NCBI RefSeq assembly: GCF_009674675.1
Contig: NZ_WKJC01000001.1
Location: forward strand, 1,309,031-1,373,030
Direction: 5' to 3'
DNA length: 64,000 bases
DNA from: Kangiella sp. HZ709
GTDB lineage: Bacteria; Pseudomonadota; Gammaproteobacteria; Enterobacterales; Kangiellaceae
Positions 16,997 to 26,020 of the stretch are shown here, one piece after another. The position numbers and the translations under genes are program-made. Each line of letters begins with the position of its first letter. The stretch's first letter is position 1. Under the pieces are notes generated by a model. It was not told the DNA's origin. It did not search any database and worked only from the letters and a program-made list of their open reading frames with translations.

Positions 16997-18088
16997 TTAT
17001 AAACCCAATGACTTTTTCATATCACTCATCGAGCTGACTTTGGTTGCGCTGGACTGAGGTTGAGTAGAAGCCTTTGTCTTACTCGAGTTCGCTTTAAAAG
17101 GATTAATATTACCCATTAAACAAATCACTTGAGCCAGCTCCTGCCAAATATCCCCATCCGCCTGACCTTTGACCGACTTATCGATAAAGCTTAGTCGTTG
17201 TAATAAGGCATACCACTTTTTTTTACTACCGCGGTTAAATGCTGCTTGAAGTAATTTTTGTCTTTTTGGCCATAAGCGAGAGGATTGCATAATTTCAGCT
17301 AAACTTAAGCCAGCATCTTGTTGCTCACTCCAGTTGGCTAGTAATTGGCACTCTCGGGTCAATTGATTGACCAAAGGTAGCGGATAAGTTGCTTCGGCTT
17401 TTAAACTGTTCAACATTCTTAAAGCACGTGCCGCTTGACCTTGTAAACAAGCATCAGATAATTCGTAAATCGAATAACGAGCATTTTGCCCAACATATTG
17501 CTTAATATTTTCACTGGTCACCATTTCTCCACTAGCAAGCAAAGCAAGCATTTGTAAGTCCTGATGCGCAGCTAATAAATTACCCTCACAACGTTCGAGC
17601 AAAGATTGTGTTGCACTAGCATCTAATTTAACTTCTAACTGCTTGGCTCGGTTATTGAGCCATCCAGTTAAGCGTTCGGCAGGAATAGGCCAAGCTTCTA
17701 CACAAATACCCTGCTTCTCAATATGCTTATACCAAGTAGTTCTTTTTTCGTTGGATAATTTTGGGGCTACCAATAACAGCACATCATCACTGCCACTTTG
17801 CAAAAACTCTAAGATTGCATCGCCCTGTGCTTTTTTTATAGCTTTATCAAAACGCCATTCAAGCAGCCGACTCTCAGCAAATAAGGACATGGTGCCAGCC
17901 TGATCGGTTAAAGGGTTTTTACTAGTAGAATCTTCTAAGATTTGACGCTCAAGCACGCCTTGAGATTTAACGAATTCTCGAATCTTATCAGCTGCTTCAA
18001 TTTTCTGTAACGGCTCATCACCTGAAATCAAATACACCGACTTGAGTTGTGTGAGGTTTTGTTGAAGTTGCTCAGGATAAACTTTCAA
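16997..18088 (-). CDS. holA: DNA polymerase III delta subunit HolA
   Basis: A 363-residue clamp-loader delta subunit. Delta opens the beta clamp as part of the gamma complex. The N-terminal RecA-like domain begins KVYPEQLQQNLTQLKSVYLISGDEPLQKIEAADKIR (typical HolA). The clamp-contact region includes ASTQ-like and LLAHQDLQMLALL segments, and a helical C-terminal collar domain follows. The last 40 residues are a Ser/Lys-rich tail longer than in E. coli HolA (343). Neighbours lptE and nadD are standard. Confidence 0.94.
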   Translation of the reverse strand: MKVYPEQLQQNLTQLKSVYLISGDEPLQKIEAADKIREFVKSQGVLERQILEDSTSKNPLTDQAGTMSLFAESRLLEWRFDKAIKKAQGDAILEFLQSGSDDVLLLVAPKLSNEKRTTWYKHIEKQGICVEAWPIPAERLTGWLNNRAKQLEVKLDASATQSLLERCEGNLLAAHQDLQMLALLASGEMVTSENIKQYVGQNARYSIYELSDACLQGQAARALRMLNSLKAEATYPLPLVNQLTRECQLLANWSEQQDAGLSLAEIMQSSRLWPKRQKLLQAAFNRGSKKKWYALLQRLSFIDKSVKGQADGDIWQELAQVICLMGNINPFKANSSKTKASTQPQSSATKVSSMSDMKKSLGL

Positions 18089-18096
18089 ATTTTACC

Positions 18097-18603
18097 TTAT
18101 TGCGATTTTGCCATTTGTAACAACAGACGAGAGATCACTGCTTGTTGCATATCTTTTAATAAACGATCTTTTTCTACAGCTTGGCCCGTTTCAAGATTAC
18201 GATCATAGGCCATCTCTCGACGACTGGATAGATGCTGCAAAGGTGCCAAACCCTTACCGTAATCTTTACCTTGAACGGCCAAACGATAATCCAATTTAAA
18301 AATTAACTCTAATTCACTAGGACGACCGCTGGCATCACGCGCAAGCACCCTTTCTTCTGTAGAGTATTGCTCAATACCCAGTTGTAAATCAGCACTATCA
18401 AGCGCAATGACCCAAGAACCGCCTTGAGTTAACAAACGCTGCTTTAAACTACGTTCAAAGTCACTATTAGGATTGTTAGTTTGTAACCAAACTTTGGTAT
18501 CATTTAAATCAAAGCCTTGTCCACGCAATTGAAACCCGCAAGCATTCAAAATGCTAACAGCCACAATAGCAATAAATAGTAATTTGAAGCTTTTATTTAT
18601 CAT
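18097..18603 (-). CDS. lptE: LPS-assembly lipoprotein LptE
   Basis: A 168-residue outer-membrane lipoprotein that plugs the LptD barrel and helps insert lipopolysaccharide. I choose the ATG at 18601-18603; a TTG at 18612 would add three residues and has an AGGG upstream, so the start is not certain. The signal peptide ends in LNACGFQLRGQ (lipobox Cys). The LptE fold is suggested by the alternating strands through SADLQLGIEQYSTEERVLARDASGRPSE. It lies between leuS and holA, as in E. coli. Confidence 0.92.
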   Translation of the reverse strand: MINKSFKLLFIAIVAVSILNACGFQLRGQGFDLNDTKVWLQTNNPNSDFERSLKQRLLTQGGSWVIALDSADLQLGIEQYSTEERVLARDASGRPSELELIFKLDYRLAVQGKDYGKGLAPLQHLSSRREMAYDRNLETGQAVEKDRLLKDMQQAVISRLLLQMAKSQ

Positions 18604-18640
18604 GATATTCAAAATTATTTATACGCCCTATTGGTAGCAT

Positions 18641-21241
18641 TTAATTAGCAACAATATTCACTAATTTACCTGGAATCACAATCACTTTGCGAACTGTTTG
18701 ACCATCAGTAAAGTTTTTAACATTTTCATTCTCAAGAGCCAATGCCTCAACTTCGTCTTTTGATGCAGAAGCGGAAACCGTAATCTTGGCACGAACTTTG
18801 CCATTCACTTGAATAATAATTAATTTTTCATCTTGCACCATAGCCGCTTTATCGGCAACAGGCCAATCTGCTACCACCACATCATCATTTTTCCCAAGTG
18901 CTGTCCACAGCTCTGAACAAATGTGGGGCGTGATCGGAGATAATAATAATACCGCGGCCTCTAATGCTTCTTGTAATACGGCTCTATCTTGCTCGCTTAC
19001 TTCTTCTGCCTTCGCCGCGTGATTCAATAATTCCATAACCGCAGCAATAGCAGTGTTGAAAGTATAACGACGTGCATAATCATCGGTTACTTTAGCGATG
19101 GTTTCATGGGTCTTGCGACGGAGTGCTTTTTGATCACCGTTTAGGTTTGCTGTGTCGATTGCAATCACTTCACCTTTCTGTACATGAGAAGACACTAATT
19201 TCCAAAAACGACGTAGGAATTTTAGAGAACCTTCCACTGCCGAGTCTTGCCACTCTAAGGTTTGCTCCGGTGGAGAAGCGAACATGGTATATAAGCGCAT
19301 CGTATCAGCGCCATATTGATCGACCATAGATTGAGGATCGATACCATTATTTTTCGACTTAGACATTTTAGTCATGCCGGCGTGAGTCACTTCACGGCCA
19401 TTAGAATCAACAGCCTTAGTTACCGCACCTTTGTCGTCACGCTCGGTCACATCCACTTCCAACGGCGAAACCCAGTTGCGTGCCCCTTTTTCATCCACAT
19501 AATAGAAAGCATCAGCTAATACCATCCCTTGGCATAACAAAGCTTTTGCAGGCTCATCTGAATTAACAAAACCAGTATCACGTAATAATTTGTGGAAGAA
19601 ACGGAAATACATCAAGTGCATAATGGCATGTTCAATACCACCGACATATTGATCGATAGGTAGCCAGTAATTTGCGCGCGCTGGGTCGAGAATACCTTCA
19701 TCATGATCAGGGCAGCAATAACGTGCATAATACCAACTCGACTCCATAAAAGTATCAAAAGTATCCGTTTCACGAATACCTTCAACTCCATCCACCACCG
19801 CTTTTTGCCATTCTTTATCACTATGTAAAGGACTAGTCACACCATCCATTTTTACATCTGTGGGCAAACGAACTGGCAACTGTTCTTCAGGCACAGGAAC
19901 CACAGTGCCATCTGGCATATTCACCATGGGAATAGGAGCGCCCCAATAACGTTGGCGAGAAACACCCCAATCACGTAAACGATAATTAACCGTTTTCTCG
20001 CCTTTCTTCTCCGCTTCTAATTTCGATGCTATGGAGCTAAAAGCTTGCTCGAATGCTAAACCATCAAATTCCTGCGAATTGATCAATAAGCCTTTCTCAG
20101 TATAAGCCGCTTGAGATATATCCAGTTCAGATCCATCCGCAGGCGTTACCACTGGTTTAATGTCAATTCCATATTTTGTGGCAAATTCAAAATCACGTTG
20201 ATCATGTCCAGGAACTGCCATCACAGCACCCGTGCCATAATCCATCAATACAAAGTTCGCGACCCAAACAGGAACTTGATCGCCTGTTAAAGGGTGAGTC
20301 ACAGTTAAACCCGTCGCCATCCCTTTCTTTTCCATGGTAGCCATTTCTGCTTCAGAAACTTTACTGTTACGGCACTCATCAACGAAAGTTTGTAACTCAC
20401 GATTATTTTGTGCTGCTAAAGTTGCTAAAGGATGAGCTGCAGCAACAGCCACATATGTCACGCCAAATAGTGTGTCCGGGCGAGTGGTATAAACTCTTAA
20501 GTGATTTTCCACATAACCATCTATCGCTACGCCAAAATCTAAGTTCATACCTTCAGAGCGACCTATCCAATTACGCTGCATAGTCTTAACCATTTCTGGC
20601 CAACCTTCGAGCGTATCTAAATCATTCAATAACTCTTCAGCATAAGCAGTTATTTTAATAAACCATTGAGGAATTTCTTTTTGTTCAACCGACGAGTCGC
20701 AACGCCAACAAGCGCCATCTACTACTTGCTCGTTTGCCAATACAGTTTCATCATTTGGGCACCAGTTGACCGATGAAGTCTTTTTATAAACCAAACCTTT
20801 TTCATACAACTTGGTGAAAAACCACTGCTCCCAACGATAATACTCTGGATCACAAGTTGCAAACTCACGATCCCAGTCATAGGCAAAACCCAACATTTCA
20901 AGTTGGCCTTTCATATACTCAATATTTTCGTAGGTCCAAGGCGCAGGTGAAGCGTTATTTTTCACCGCTGCGTTTTCAGCCGGCAAGCCAAAAGCATCCC
21001 ACCCGATAGGTTGCATTACATTTTTACCCAACATCCGTTGGAAACGCGAGATCACATCACCAATGGTGTAGTTGCGAACATGACCCATATGCAGGCGGCC
21101 GCTTGGGTAAGGCAACATACTCAAACAGTAGTATTTCTCCTTAGAAGCATCTTCAACCGCTTTAAAAGTTTTATTTTTGCGCCAATGGTCTTGGACTTTG
21201 CCTTCAATCACTGAAGGCTGGTAATGTTCGTTCATCTTCAT
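18641..21241 (-). CDS. leuS: Leucyl-tRNA synthetase
   Basis: A class I aminoacyl-tRNA synthetase of 866 residues from the ATG at 21239-21241. A second ATG two codons later is equally possible; a TTG at 21256 would give a longer, less likely start. The HIGH signature is HMGH at about 51-54 after PYPSGRL. The CP1 editing domain includes TTRPDTLFG and [19 protein letters not shown]. The catalytic loop is KMSKSKNNG (about residue 623), and anticodon-binding and C-terminal domains follow. It is first in the long minus-strand block that ends with lipA. It is divergent from the S9 peptidase genes, with about 230 bases between. Confidence 0.98.
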   Translation of the reverse strand: MKMNEHYQPSVIEGKVQDHWRKNKTFKAVEDASKEKYYCLSMLPYPSGRLHMGHVRNYTIGDVISRFQRMLGKNVMQPIGWDAFGLPAENAAVKNNASPAPWTYENIEYMKGQLEMLGFAYDWDREFATCDPEYYRWEQWFFTKLYEKGLVYKKTSSVNWCPNDETVLANEQVVDGACWRCDSSVEQKEIPQWFIKITAYAEELLNDLDTLEGWPEMVKTMQRNWIGRSEGMNLDFGVAIDGYVENHLRVYTTRPDTLFGVTYVAVAAAHPLATLAAQNNRELQTFVDECRNSKVSEAEMATMEKKGMATGLTVTHPLTGDQVPVWVANFVLMDYGTGAVMAVPGHDQRDFEFATKYGIDIKPVVTPADGSELDISQAAYTEKGLLINSQEFDGLAFEQAFSSIASKLEAEKKGEKTVNYRLRDWGVSRQRYWGAPIPMVNMPDGTVVPVPEEQLPVRLPTDVKMDGVTSPLHSDKEWQKAVVDGVEGIRETDTFDTFMESSWYYARYCCPDHDEGILDPARANYWLPIDQYVGGIEHAIMHLMYFRFFHKLLRDTGFVNSDEPAKALLCQGMVLADAFYYVDEKGARNWVSPLEVDVTERDDKGAVTKAVDSNGREVTHAGMTKMSKSKNNGIDPQSMVDQYGADTMRLYTMFASPPEQTLEWQDSAVEGSLKFLRRFWKLVSSHVQKGEVIAIDTANLNGDQKALRRKTHETIAKVTDDYARRYTFNTAIAAVMELLNHAAKAEEVSEQDRAVLQEALEAAVLLLSPITPHICSELWTALGKNDDVVVADWPVADKAAMVQDEKLIIIQVNGKVRAKITVSASASKDEVEALALENENVKNFTDGQTVRKVIVIPGKLVNIVAN

Positions 21242-21408
21242 TGTTATATATTTCAATGGCTTAGCTCGACATCTAGTGCCGAACTAAACTCGGGAAAAAT
21301 CATCAGGAATAACCGCAAAGGATACCTTAGAGACAGCTGAAATCCTACTTTTTATTCCTAATTAATGACTAATTTAATTAAGTCGTTTCAATTATTACAT
21401 TATTACAA

Positions 21409-21437
21409 TTGAAAATTAGCACAATCGCGGATATAAC
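21409..21437 (+). promoter_or_regulatory. Sigma70 promoter of the S9 peptidase pair
   Basis: TTGAAA at 21409-21414 and TATAAC at 21432-21437 are 17 bases apart. The expected start site is near 21444, about 27 bases before the ATG at 21471, with AGGAC at 21456-21460 as ribosome-binding site. Confidence 0.7.
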
Positions 21438-21470
21438 ATACCCACTAAATTTATTAGGACGTCGAAAATC

Positions 21471-23396
21471 ATGAAAAAACTTCTTTTTATATGCATATTA
21501 TTCTTATTCAGCAATAATTTGTATGCTAAGCAAATCCCAGTTGAGGATTTCTTTAAATCTCAAGATATTAGCAATCTTTATCTATCTCCTACAGGCGAAT
21601 ATTTAGCTGCCGTATTCCAGGATGAAGAAAAATATAAAATAGCTACTTTAGATACAAATACCTTAAAATTAATAAAAGTAATTAATGTATCTAATTCTCA
21701 AGGAGATGATGTAGAAATATCAGGTCTCCAGTGGGTAAATGATGAAAGATTCTTATTTAGAGTCCGCCGTCAATTTGGTTCATTGGCCGCGCCGTTTGGC
21801 ACTGGCGAAGTCATGGCATCAAACTTTGATGGTACTAAGCAAATGTTTCTACCTTCAGGGTTTTCATTAGCAGGAACAATGCCAGAAGATCCAAAACATA
21901 TTCTTGGTATTTTCAGTAACCGCAAAGGCTTCCGCACTGTAAAAAGAGTTAGGCTATACGACCGCTCTTCAGAGAGTACTATCGCTTCACGTACAAAAAC
22001 AAAATCAACCTTTACTCTCGATTCATCTCCTTTTAGAGGCGGAATATTAACTGACCATGATGGTGTTATTCGAATTGCCGTTGACGATGATCAGCGAGGA
22101 GAGCAAAAAACTTATTACCGAGCAAATAAAGATTCAGAATGGGAGTTAATTCAAACTCGCCGTGAAGGGTCTTTGGGATACAGTTTCGTTCGCTTCAGCA
22201 AAGACAACCAAAAAATCTACCTATTCAATGATAAAGTAGGAGAAGAAGGTTACTACTTATACGATCCTAAAGATAAATCTAAAAAATTAATCTGGAAGGA
22301 CAAGGGCGTCGTTACACCAAGCTTAGTATATGATAATAGCTATCCTATTAGAGAACCTATTGGTGTCATGAGGCATGACGGAGTACCTACCGTAGAGTAT
22401 TTTGATTTAAGTAACCCTTACTCCAAACTATTATCTCAAATACAAGCAGCTTTCCCTGATGAGTTTACATTTGTCCGAGGCTCAACAAAAGATGGCAAAT
22501 CAACTCTGGTAAACGTTGTTAGTGATAGAAATCCAGGAGATTTTTACCTATTAAATACCGAAACAAAGAAATTAAGATACTTATCATCTAGTGCATCTTG
22601 GATAAAACCTAAAACTTTAGCAAAAAGAGAGCCTATATCTTATAAAGCTCGAGATGGTTTAAAAATTCATGGCTACTTAACTCGTCCTATTGGAAAAGAG
22701 AAGAACCTTCCTCTTATTTTGTTAGTGCATGGTGGCCCTTATGGTCCTAGGGATTTCTGGTGGTATGACCGAGAAGCTGCATTATTTGCTGATAACGGTT
22801 ATGCAGTCTTACAAGTCAATTACAGAGGCTCCGGTGGCTATGGAACTAAGTTCCAATATGATGCTTATCGTCAAATGGGCGCTGAAATGCAAGATGATTT
22901 AACTGATGCCACCCTGTGGGCAGTTGAGCAAGGCATTGCTGATAAAAATCGCTTATGTATTTATGGTGGTAGTTACGGCGGATATGCTGCATTGATGGGC
23001 GCTGTAAAAGAGCCTGACTTATATAAGTGTGCAGTAGGTTATGTAGGTGTTTATGATATTGAAATTCAAAATAAAAGCGATATCGGTGATTGGGAAGGCG
23101 GTAGATATTTCTTAGATGTTGCATGGAATAACAAAGACCCGGACTTTGTTAGAGAGCGCTCAGCTGTATACCATGTCGACAAGATCAAATCTGCATTGAT
23201 GTTAGTTCATGGTAAGGCTGATAGACGGGTTCCATATGCGAACTTTACTGCTCTAACCTCAGCTCTTGACGATATCAATTACCCGTATGAGTCTGTGGTA
23301 GAAGACCTGGAGGGGCATGGTTTCTACAAAGAAGAGAATAACGTCGAGCTGTATACCAAAATGTTAAAATTCTTTGATAAACACATCGGCAAATAG
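21471..23396 (+). CDS. Secreted S9 family (prolyl oligopeptidase-like) peptidase, copy 1
   Basis: A 641-residue exported serine peptidase. The signal peptide covers about residues 1-19 (cut after LYA). An N-terminal seven-bladed-propeller-like region (about 25-385) is followed by an alpha/beta hydrolase domain (about 390-641). The nucleophile is Ser501 in YGGSYGGYA. Asp584 (HGKADRRVP) and His616 (EGHGFYKEEN) complete the triad, and HGGPYGPRD is the oxyanion-hole region. Family members cleave dipeptides or oligopeptides, often after proline or acidic/aromatic residues; specificity cannot be read here. A periplasmic or secreted role in peptide scavenging fits a protein-degrading heterotroph. 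It is the upstream member of a tandem pair, separated from copy 2 by a terminator. Confidence 0.93.
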   Translation: MKKLLFICILFLFSNNLYAKQIPVEDFFKSQDISNLYLSPTGEYLAAVFQDEEKYKIATLDTNTLKLIKVINVSNSQGDDVEISGLQWVNDERFLFRVRRQFGSLAAPFGTGEVMASNFDGTKQMFLPSGFSLAGTMPEDPKHILGIFSNRKGFRTVKRVRLYDRSSESTIASRTKTKSTFTLDSSPFRGGILTDHDGVIRIAVDDDQRGEQKTYYRANKDSEWELIQTRREGSLGYSFVRFSKDNQKIYLFNDKVGEEGYYLYDPKDKSKKLIWKDKGVVTPSLVYDNSYPIREPIGVMRHDGVPTVEYFDLSNPYSKLLSQIQAAFPDEFTFVRGSTKDGKSTLVNVVSDRNPGDFYLLNTETKKLRYLSSSASWIKPKTLAKREPISYKARDGLKIHGYLTRPIGKEKNLPLILLVHGGPYGPRDFWWYDREAALFADNGYAVLQVNYRGSGGYGTKFQYDAYRQMGAEMQDDLTDATLWAVEQGIADKNRLCIYGGSYGGYAALMGAVKEPDLYKCAVGYVGVYDIEIQNKSDIGDWEGGRYFLDVAWNNKDPDFVRERSAVYHVDKIKSALMLVHGKADRRVPYANFTALTSALDDINYPYESVVEDLEGHGFYKEENNVELYTKMLKFFDKHIGK

Positions 23397-23399
23397 TAT

Positions 23400-23425
23400 A
23401 AAAGCTCCTTAGGGAGCTTTTTTTT
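23400..23425 (+). terminator. Intrinsic terminator between the two S9 peptidase genes
   Basis: A stem AAAAGCTCC (23400-23408) / GGAGCTTTT (23413-23421) with loop TTAG, followed by an uninterrupted T run to 23425. It sits entirely inside the 41-base gap between the two genes, so copy 2 depends on read-through or on a promoter within copy 1. Confidence 0.88.
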
Positions 23426-23437
23426 GGATACATAAAA

Positions 23438-25306
23438 ATGAAAAAACTACTAATAATTATCACTTTACTTACCTCTTTCCATTCAATAGCAAATTACACT
23501 GCCCAAGATTTTTTTAAAGACGGTCAATTTGAAGAAGTATACCTTTCCCCCAATGGGACTTATCTAGCCGCTATCGTGGATAGAGAAAATGGTTCTGGCG
23601 TTGCAATAATCAATACTAAAGACAAAAATCTTTTTAACTTTATTAAGGGCAAAGAAGACGATGTATTTATTTCATTAGAATGGCTAACTGATGAAAGGCT
23701 AGAAGTATCTTTAGGGCATAAATATGGGTCGATTGCCATTCCAATCAGAAAAGGCTACATCGTTACTAACATTGACGGCAGCCGTCAAAATAAAGGTACA
23801 CAAGGCAACATCCTCGATAGACTGCCGAACAATCCTGAGTATATGCTCACCTACTTTTATGACAAAGGAAAACCGGTTATATACAAAGCATTTAAAAAGA
23901 ATAGTGACATTAAGCAAATAGAGAGAATACCATTTCGTGGTCGAATTTTAGCTGATTCAAAATCTGTAGTTCGTCTTGCTTATAACGTAGAGCCAATATC
24001 TAATGATGGCGAGATCTATTACCGACAAAGTGAAAAAAGCGAGTGGAAAAAGATACACACATTCAAAGACAAAGAAGCTAACTTAAGTTTTCTGACTTTT
24101 AACTCAGATGACTCAAAACTATATGTATATGATGGTAGAGCAAATTCTAAAGGCTACTATTTATATGACCCATCTACCGATGAATATGAACTGCTGTACA
24201 AACACGACAATAAATTTAATGTGAGAACTGTATATGATGGTAGGTTCAATAAGTCACTTCCTATTGGCGTTGAACAACAACCAGGGCGTTATGAGCTTAC
24301 CTTTTTTGACTCGGAGAATCCATACTCTAAACTAATTAGTAGCTTACAGCCCTCCTTCCCAAACGAAAGGATAGTGGTTCAAGAAATGACCACTGATGGA
24401 ACAAAGTCTTTAATATTAGTAGAAGGTGACAAAAATCCAGGTGATTACTATCTCTTTGATGTTAGAAAAAAATCTTTAGAATACCTATTGTCGAAGAGAC
24501 CTGGATTGAAAGCCAACTTGTTAGCTAATGTATTGCCGATACAATTTAAAGCAAAGGATGGCTTAGATATTCACGGATACCTAACAAAACCAAACACTAT
24601 CAAACCTGATGCCATCCCTCCATTGGTCGTTATGGTTCACGGTGGACCATATGGGATTAGAGATAACTGGGAATACAATCCTGAAGTTCAGTTTTTAGCT
24701 TCAAAAGGTTATTCCGTATTACAAATTAACTATCGCGGCTCTGGTGGGTATGGGCTAAATTTTCAATATGACGCCTATCGCAAAATGGGACAGGAAATGC
24801 AAAGTGATATAACAGATGGGACTTTGTGGGCTATCGAGCAAGGAATTGCAGACAAGAGAAAAATATGTATCTATGGCGCAAGCTATGGAGCCTATTCAGC
24901 TATGATGGGACTCATACAAGAACCAGAGTTATATCAATGTGGCATCGGTTATGCTGGCGTTTACGACATATCGCTACAAAGGAAAGGGCAATATAAAACG
25001 AGTGAACAACTAAGAAAATTCTATGATGAGGCATGGAATATCAAAGACAAAGATTTCGTGTACAAATACTCCCCTATAAATCATGTCGAGAAAATCACAA
25101 AACCCGTTTTTTTGGCTCATGGTGGGAAAGACTTTGTTACTCGTGATGAGCATTATCGGGATATGCTTGATGCCCTGCAAGATACTAATAAAGATGTAAC
25201 CACTCTATATAAGAAAAAAGAAGGGCATGGTTTTTATAAAGTCAAAAATAAAATAGAGTTTTATAATAAGCTAGCTTTATTTTTAAAAGAAAATATCGGT
25301 AGTTAG
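23438..25306 (+). CDS. Secreted S9 family (prolyl oligopeptidase-like) peptidase, copy 2
   Basis: A 622-residue paralogue of the preceding gene with the same architecture: signal peptide (about 1-18), propeller-like region and C-terminal hydrolase. Shared blocks are QDFFKDGQFEEVYLSPNGTYLAA near the N-terminus, HGGPYGIRDNWEY and QINYRGSGGYGLNFQYDAYRKMG. The triad is intact: Ser482 (in YGASYGAYS, where copy 1 has GGSYGG), Asp565 (HGGKDFVTRD) and His597 (EGHGFYK). The start lies only 12 bases after a terminator T run, with GGATA as the sole weak ribosome-binding site, which suggests lower or conditional expression. Divergence between copies is large, so the duplication is old. Confidence 0.92.
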   Translation: MKKLLIIITLLTSFHSIANYTAQDFFKDGQFEEVYLSPNGTYLAAIVDRENGSGVAIINTKDKNLFNFIKGKEDDVFISLEWLTDERLEVSLGHKYGSIAIPIRKGYIVTNIDGSRQNKGTQGNILDRLPNNPEYMLTYFYDKGKPVIYKAFKKNSDIKQIERIPFRGRILADSKSVVRLAYNVEPISNDGEIYYRQSEKSEWKKIHTFKDKEANLSFLTFNSDDSKLYVYDGRANSKGYYLYDPSTDEYELLYKHDNKFNVRTVYDGRFNKSLPIGVEQQPGRYELTFFDSENPYSKLISSLQPSFPNERIVVQEMTTDGTKSLILVEGDKNPGDYYLFDVRKKSLEYLLSKRPGLKANLLANVLPIQFKAKDGLDIHGYLTKPNTIKPDAIPPLVVMVHGGPYGIRDNWEYNPEVQFLASKGYSVLQINYRGSGGYGLNFQYDAYRKMGQEMQSDITDGTLWAIEQGIADKRKICIYGASYGAYSAMMGLIQEPELYQCGIGYAGVYDISLQRKGQYKTSEQLRKFYDEAWNIKDKDFVYKYSPINHVEKITKPVFLAHGGKDFVTRDEHYRDMLDALQDTNKDVTTLYKKKEGHGFYKVKNKIEFYNKLALFLKENIGS

Positions 25307-25315
25307 AATGCAAGA

Positions 25316-25342
25316 GGCTGGCTATTTATTTAGTAACCAGCC
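25316..25342. terminator. Weak hairpin between convergent genes
   Basis: GGCTGG (25316-25321) pairs with CCAGCC (25337-25342) around a 15-base AT-rich loop, just after the S9 copy 2 stop and inside the last codons of the minus-strand oxygenase gene. There is no T run on either side, so terminator function is doubtful. Confidence 0.3.
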
Positions 25343-26020
25343 TGTAATCGCAAGTCTAGGTTTGTCTGTTTTTACTACTTTAGATACTTGATGCATTTTA
25401 GGTACTTTAAAAAGGCTTAAGGAGTTGAAGGTTGGGAGGTATTTTTCTTCTATTTTTTGCTCCGAGTCCAAAAAGCACAATTGTCCGCCAAATTCACTTT
25501 CCCAATCTTTTGTCAGATTAATTACATAAGCAAACTCGCGCCCTTCATTTTCATTAAAATCATTATGCGGTCTTAAAAAATCATCTTTAATATATTTAGT
25601 GGCTTGCGCATTAATTTTTACTATATTCGACTGCCCTGTGAGTTGGCGTAAAAAACTAACGTAATTTGGTGAGTTTAACATTTCTAAAAATCGGTCTAAT
25701 AATAGACCTGGATTTCTTTGCTCTATATACGCAGTGATCATCATGTAAGTATGGTACATGTAAGAATATTCTTGAGGATTAATTTGATTTAATTGCTCTT
25801 TAATTAAAGATAACTCTCTCGCTTGAAAGTTAACCAAGTCATCGGATGGTATTAAAATATCTGATTCAATCCTGTAAGCAAGATCCCAGTTAACATCATG
25901 CTTTAAACACTGATAAAGATTTTCTGCCAAACTGGGTTCTAAATAGTTAGGGATTTGAACCCTTCCATCATTTTTTAAAAGGTTCGCATACTCTTGGAAG
26001 TTAATCTCTGAATTTATCAT
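25322..26020 (-). CDS. 2-oxoglutarate/Fe(II)-dependent oxygenase (prolyl-hydroxylase-like)
   Basis: A 232-residue cytosolic protein with the double-stranded beta-helix facial triad. His152-x-Asp154 is in RPHNDFNENEG, the distal His210 is in VPKMHQVSKV and the 2-oxoglutarate-binding Arg222 is in KPRLAITGWL. FGGQLCFLD is the usual strand between. The pattern matches the prolyl 4-hydroxylase/Tpa1-Ofd1 type of oxygenase, which hydroxylates protein or peptide prolines; the substrate here is unknown. Its ATG overlaps the TGA of lnt by four bases, so it is translationally coupled to the lipoprotein N-acyltransferase. E. coli has no such gene here. Confidence 0.85.
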   Translation of the reverse strand: MINSEINFQEYANLLKNDGRVQIPNYLEPSLAENLYQCLKHDVNWDLAYRIESDILIPSDDLVNFQARELSLIKEQLNQINPQEYSYMYHTYMMITAYIEQRNPGLLLDRFLEMLNSPNYVSFLRQLTGQSNIVKINAQATKYIKDDFLRPHNDFNENEGREFAYVINLTKDWESEFGGQLCFLDSEQKIEEKYLPTFNSLSLFKVPKMHQVSKVVKTDKPRLAITGWLLNK

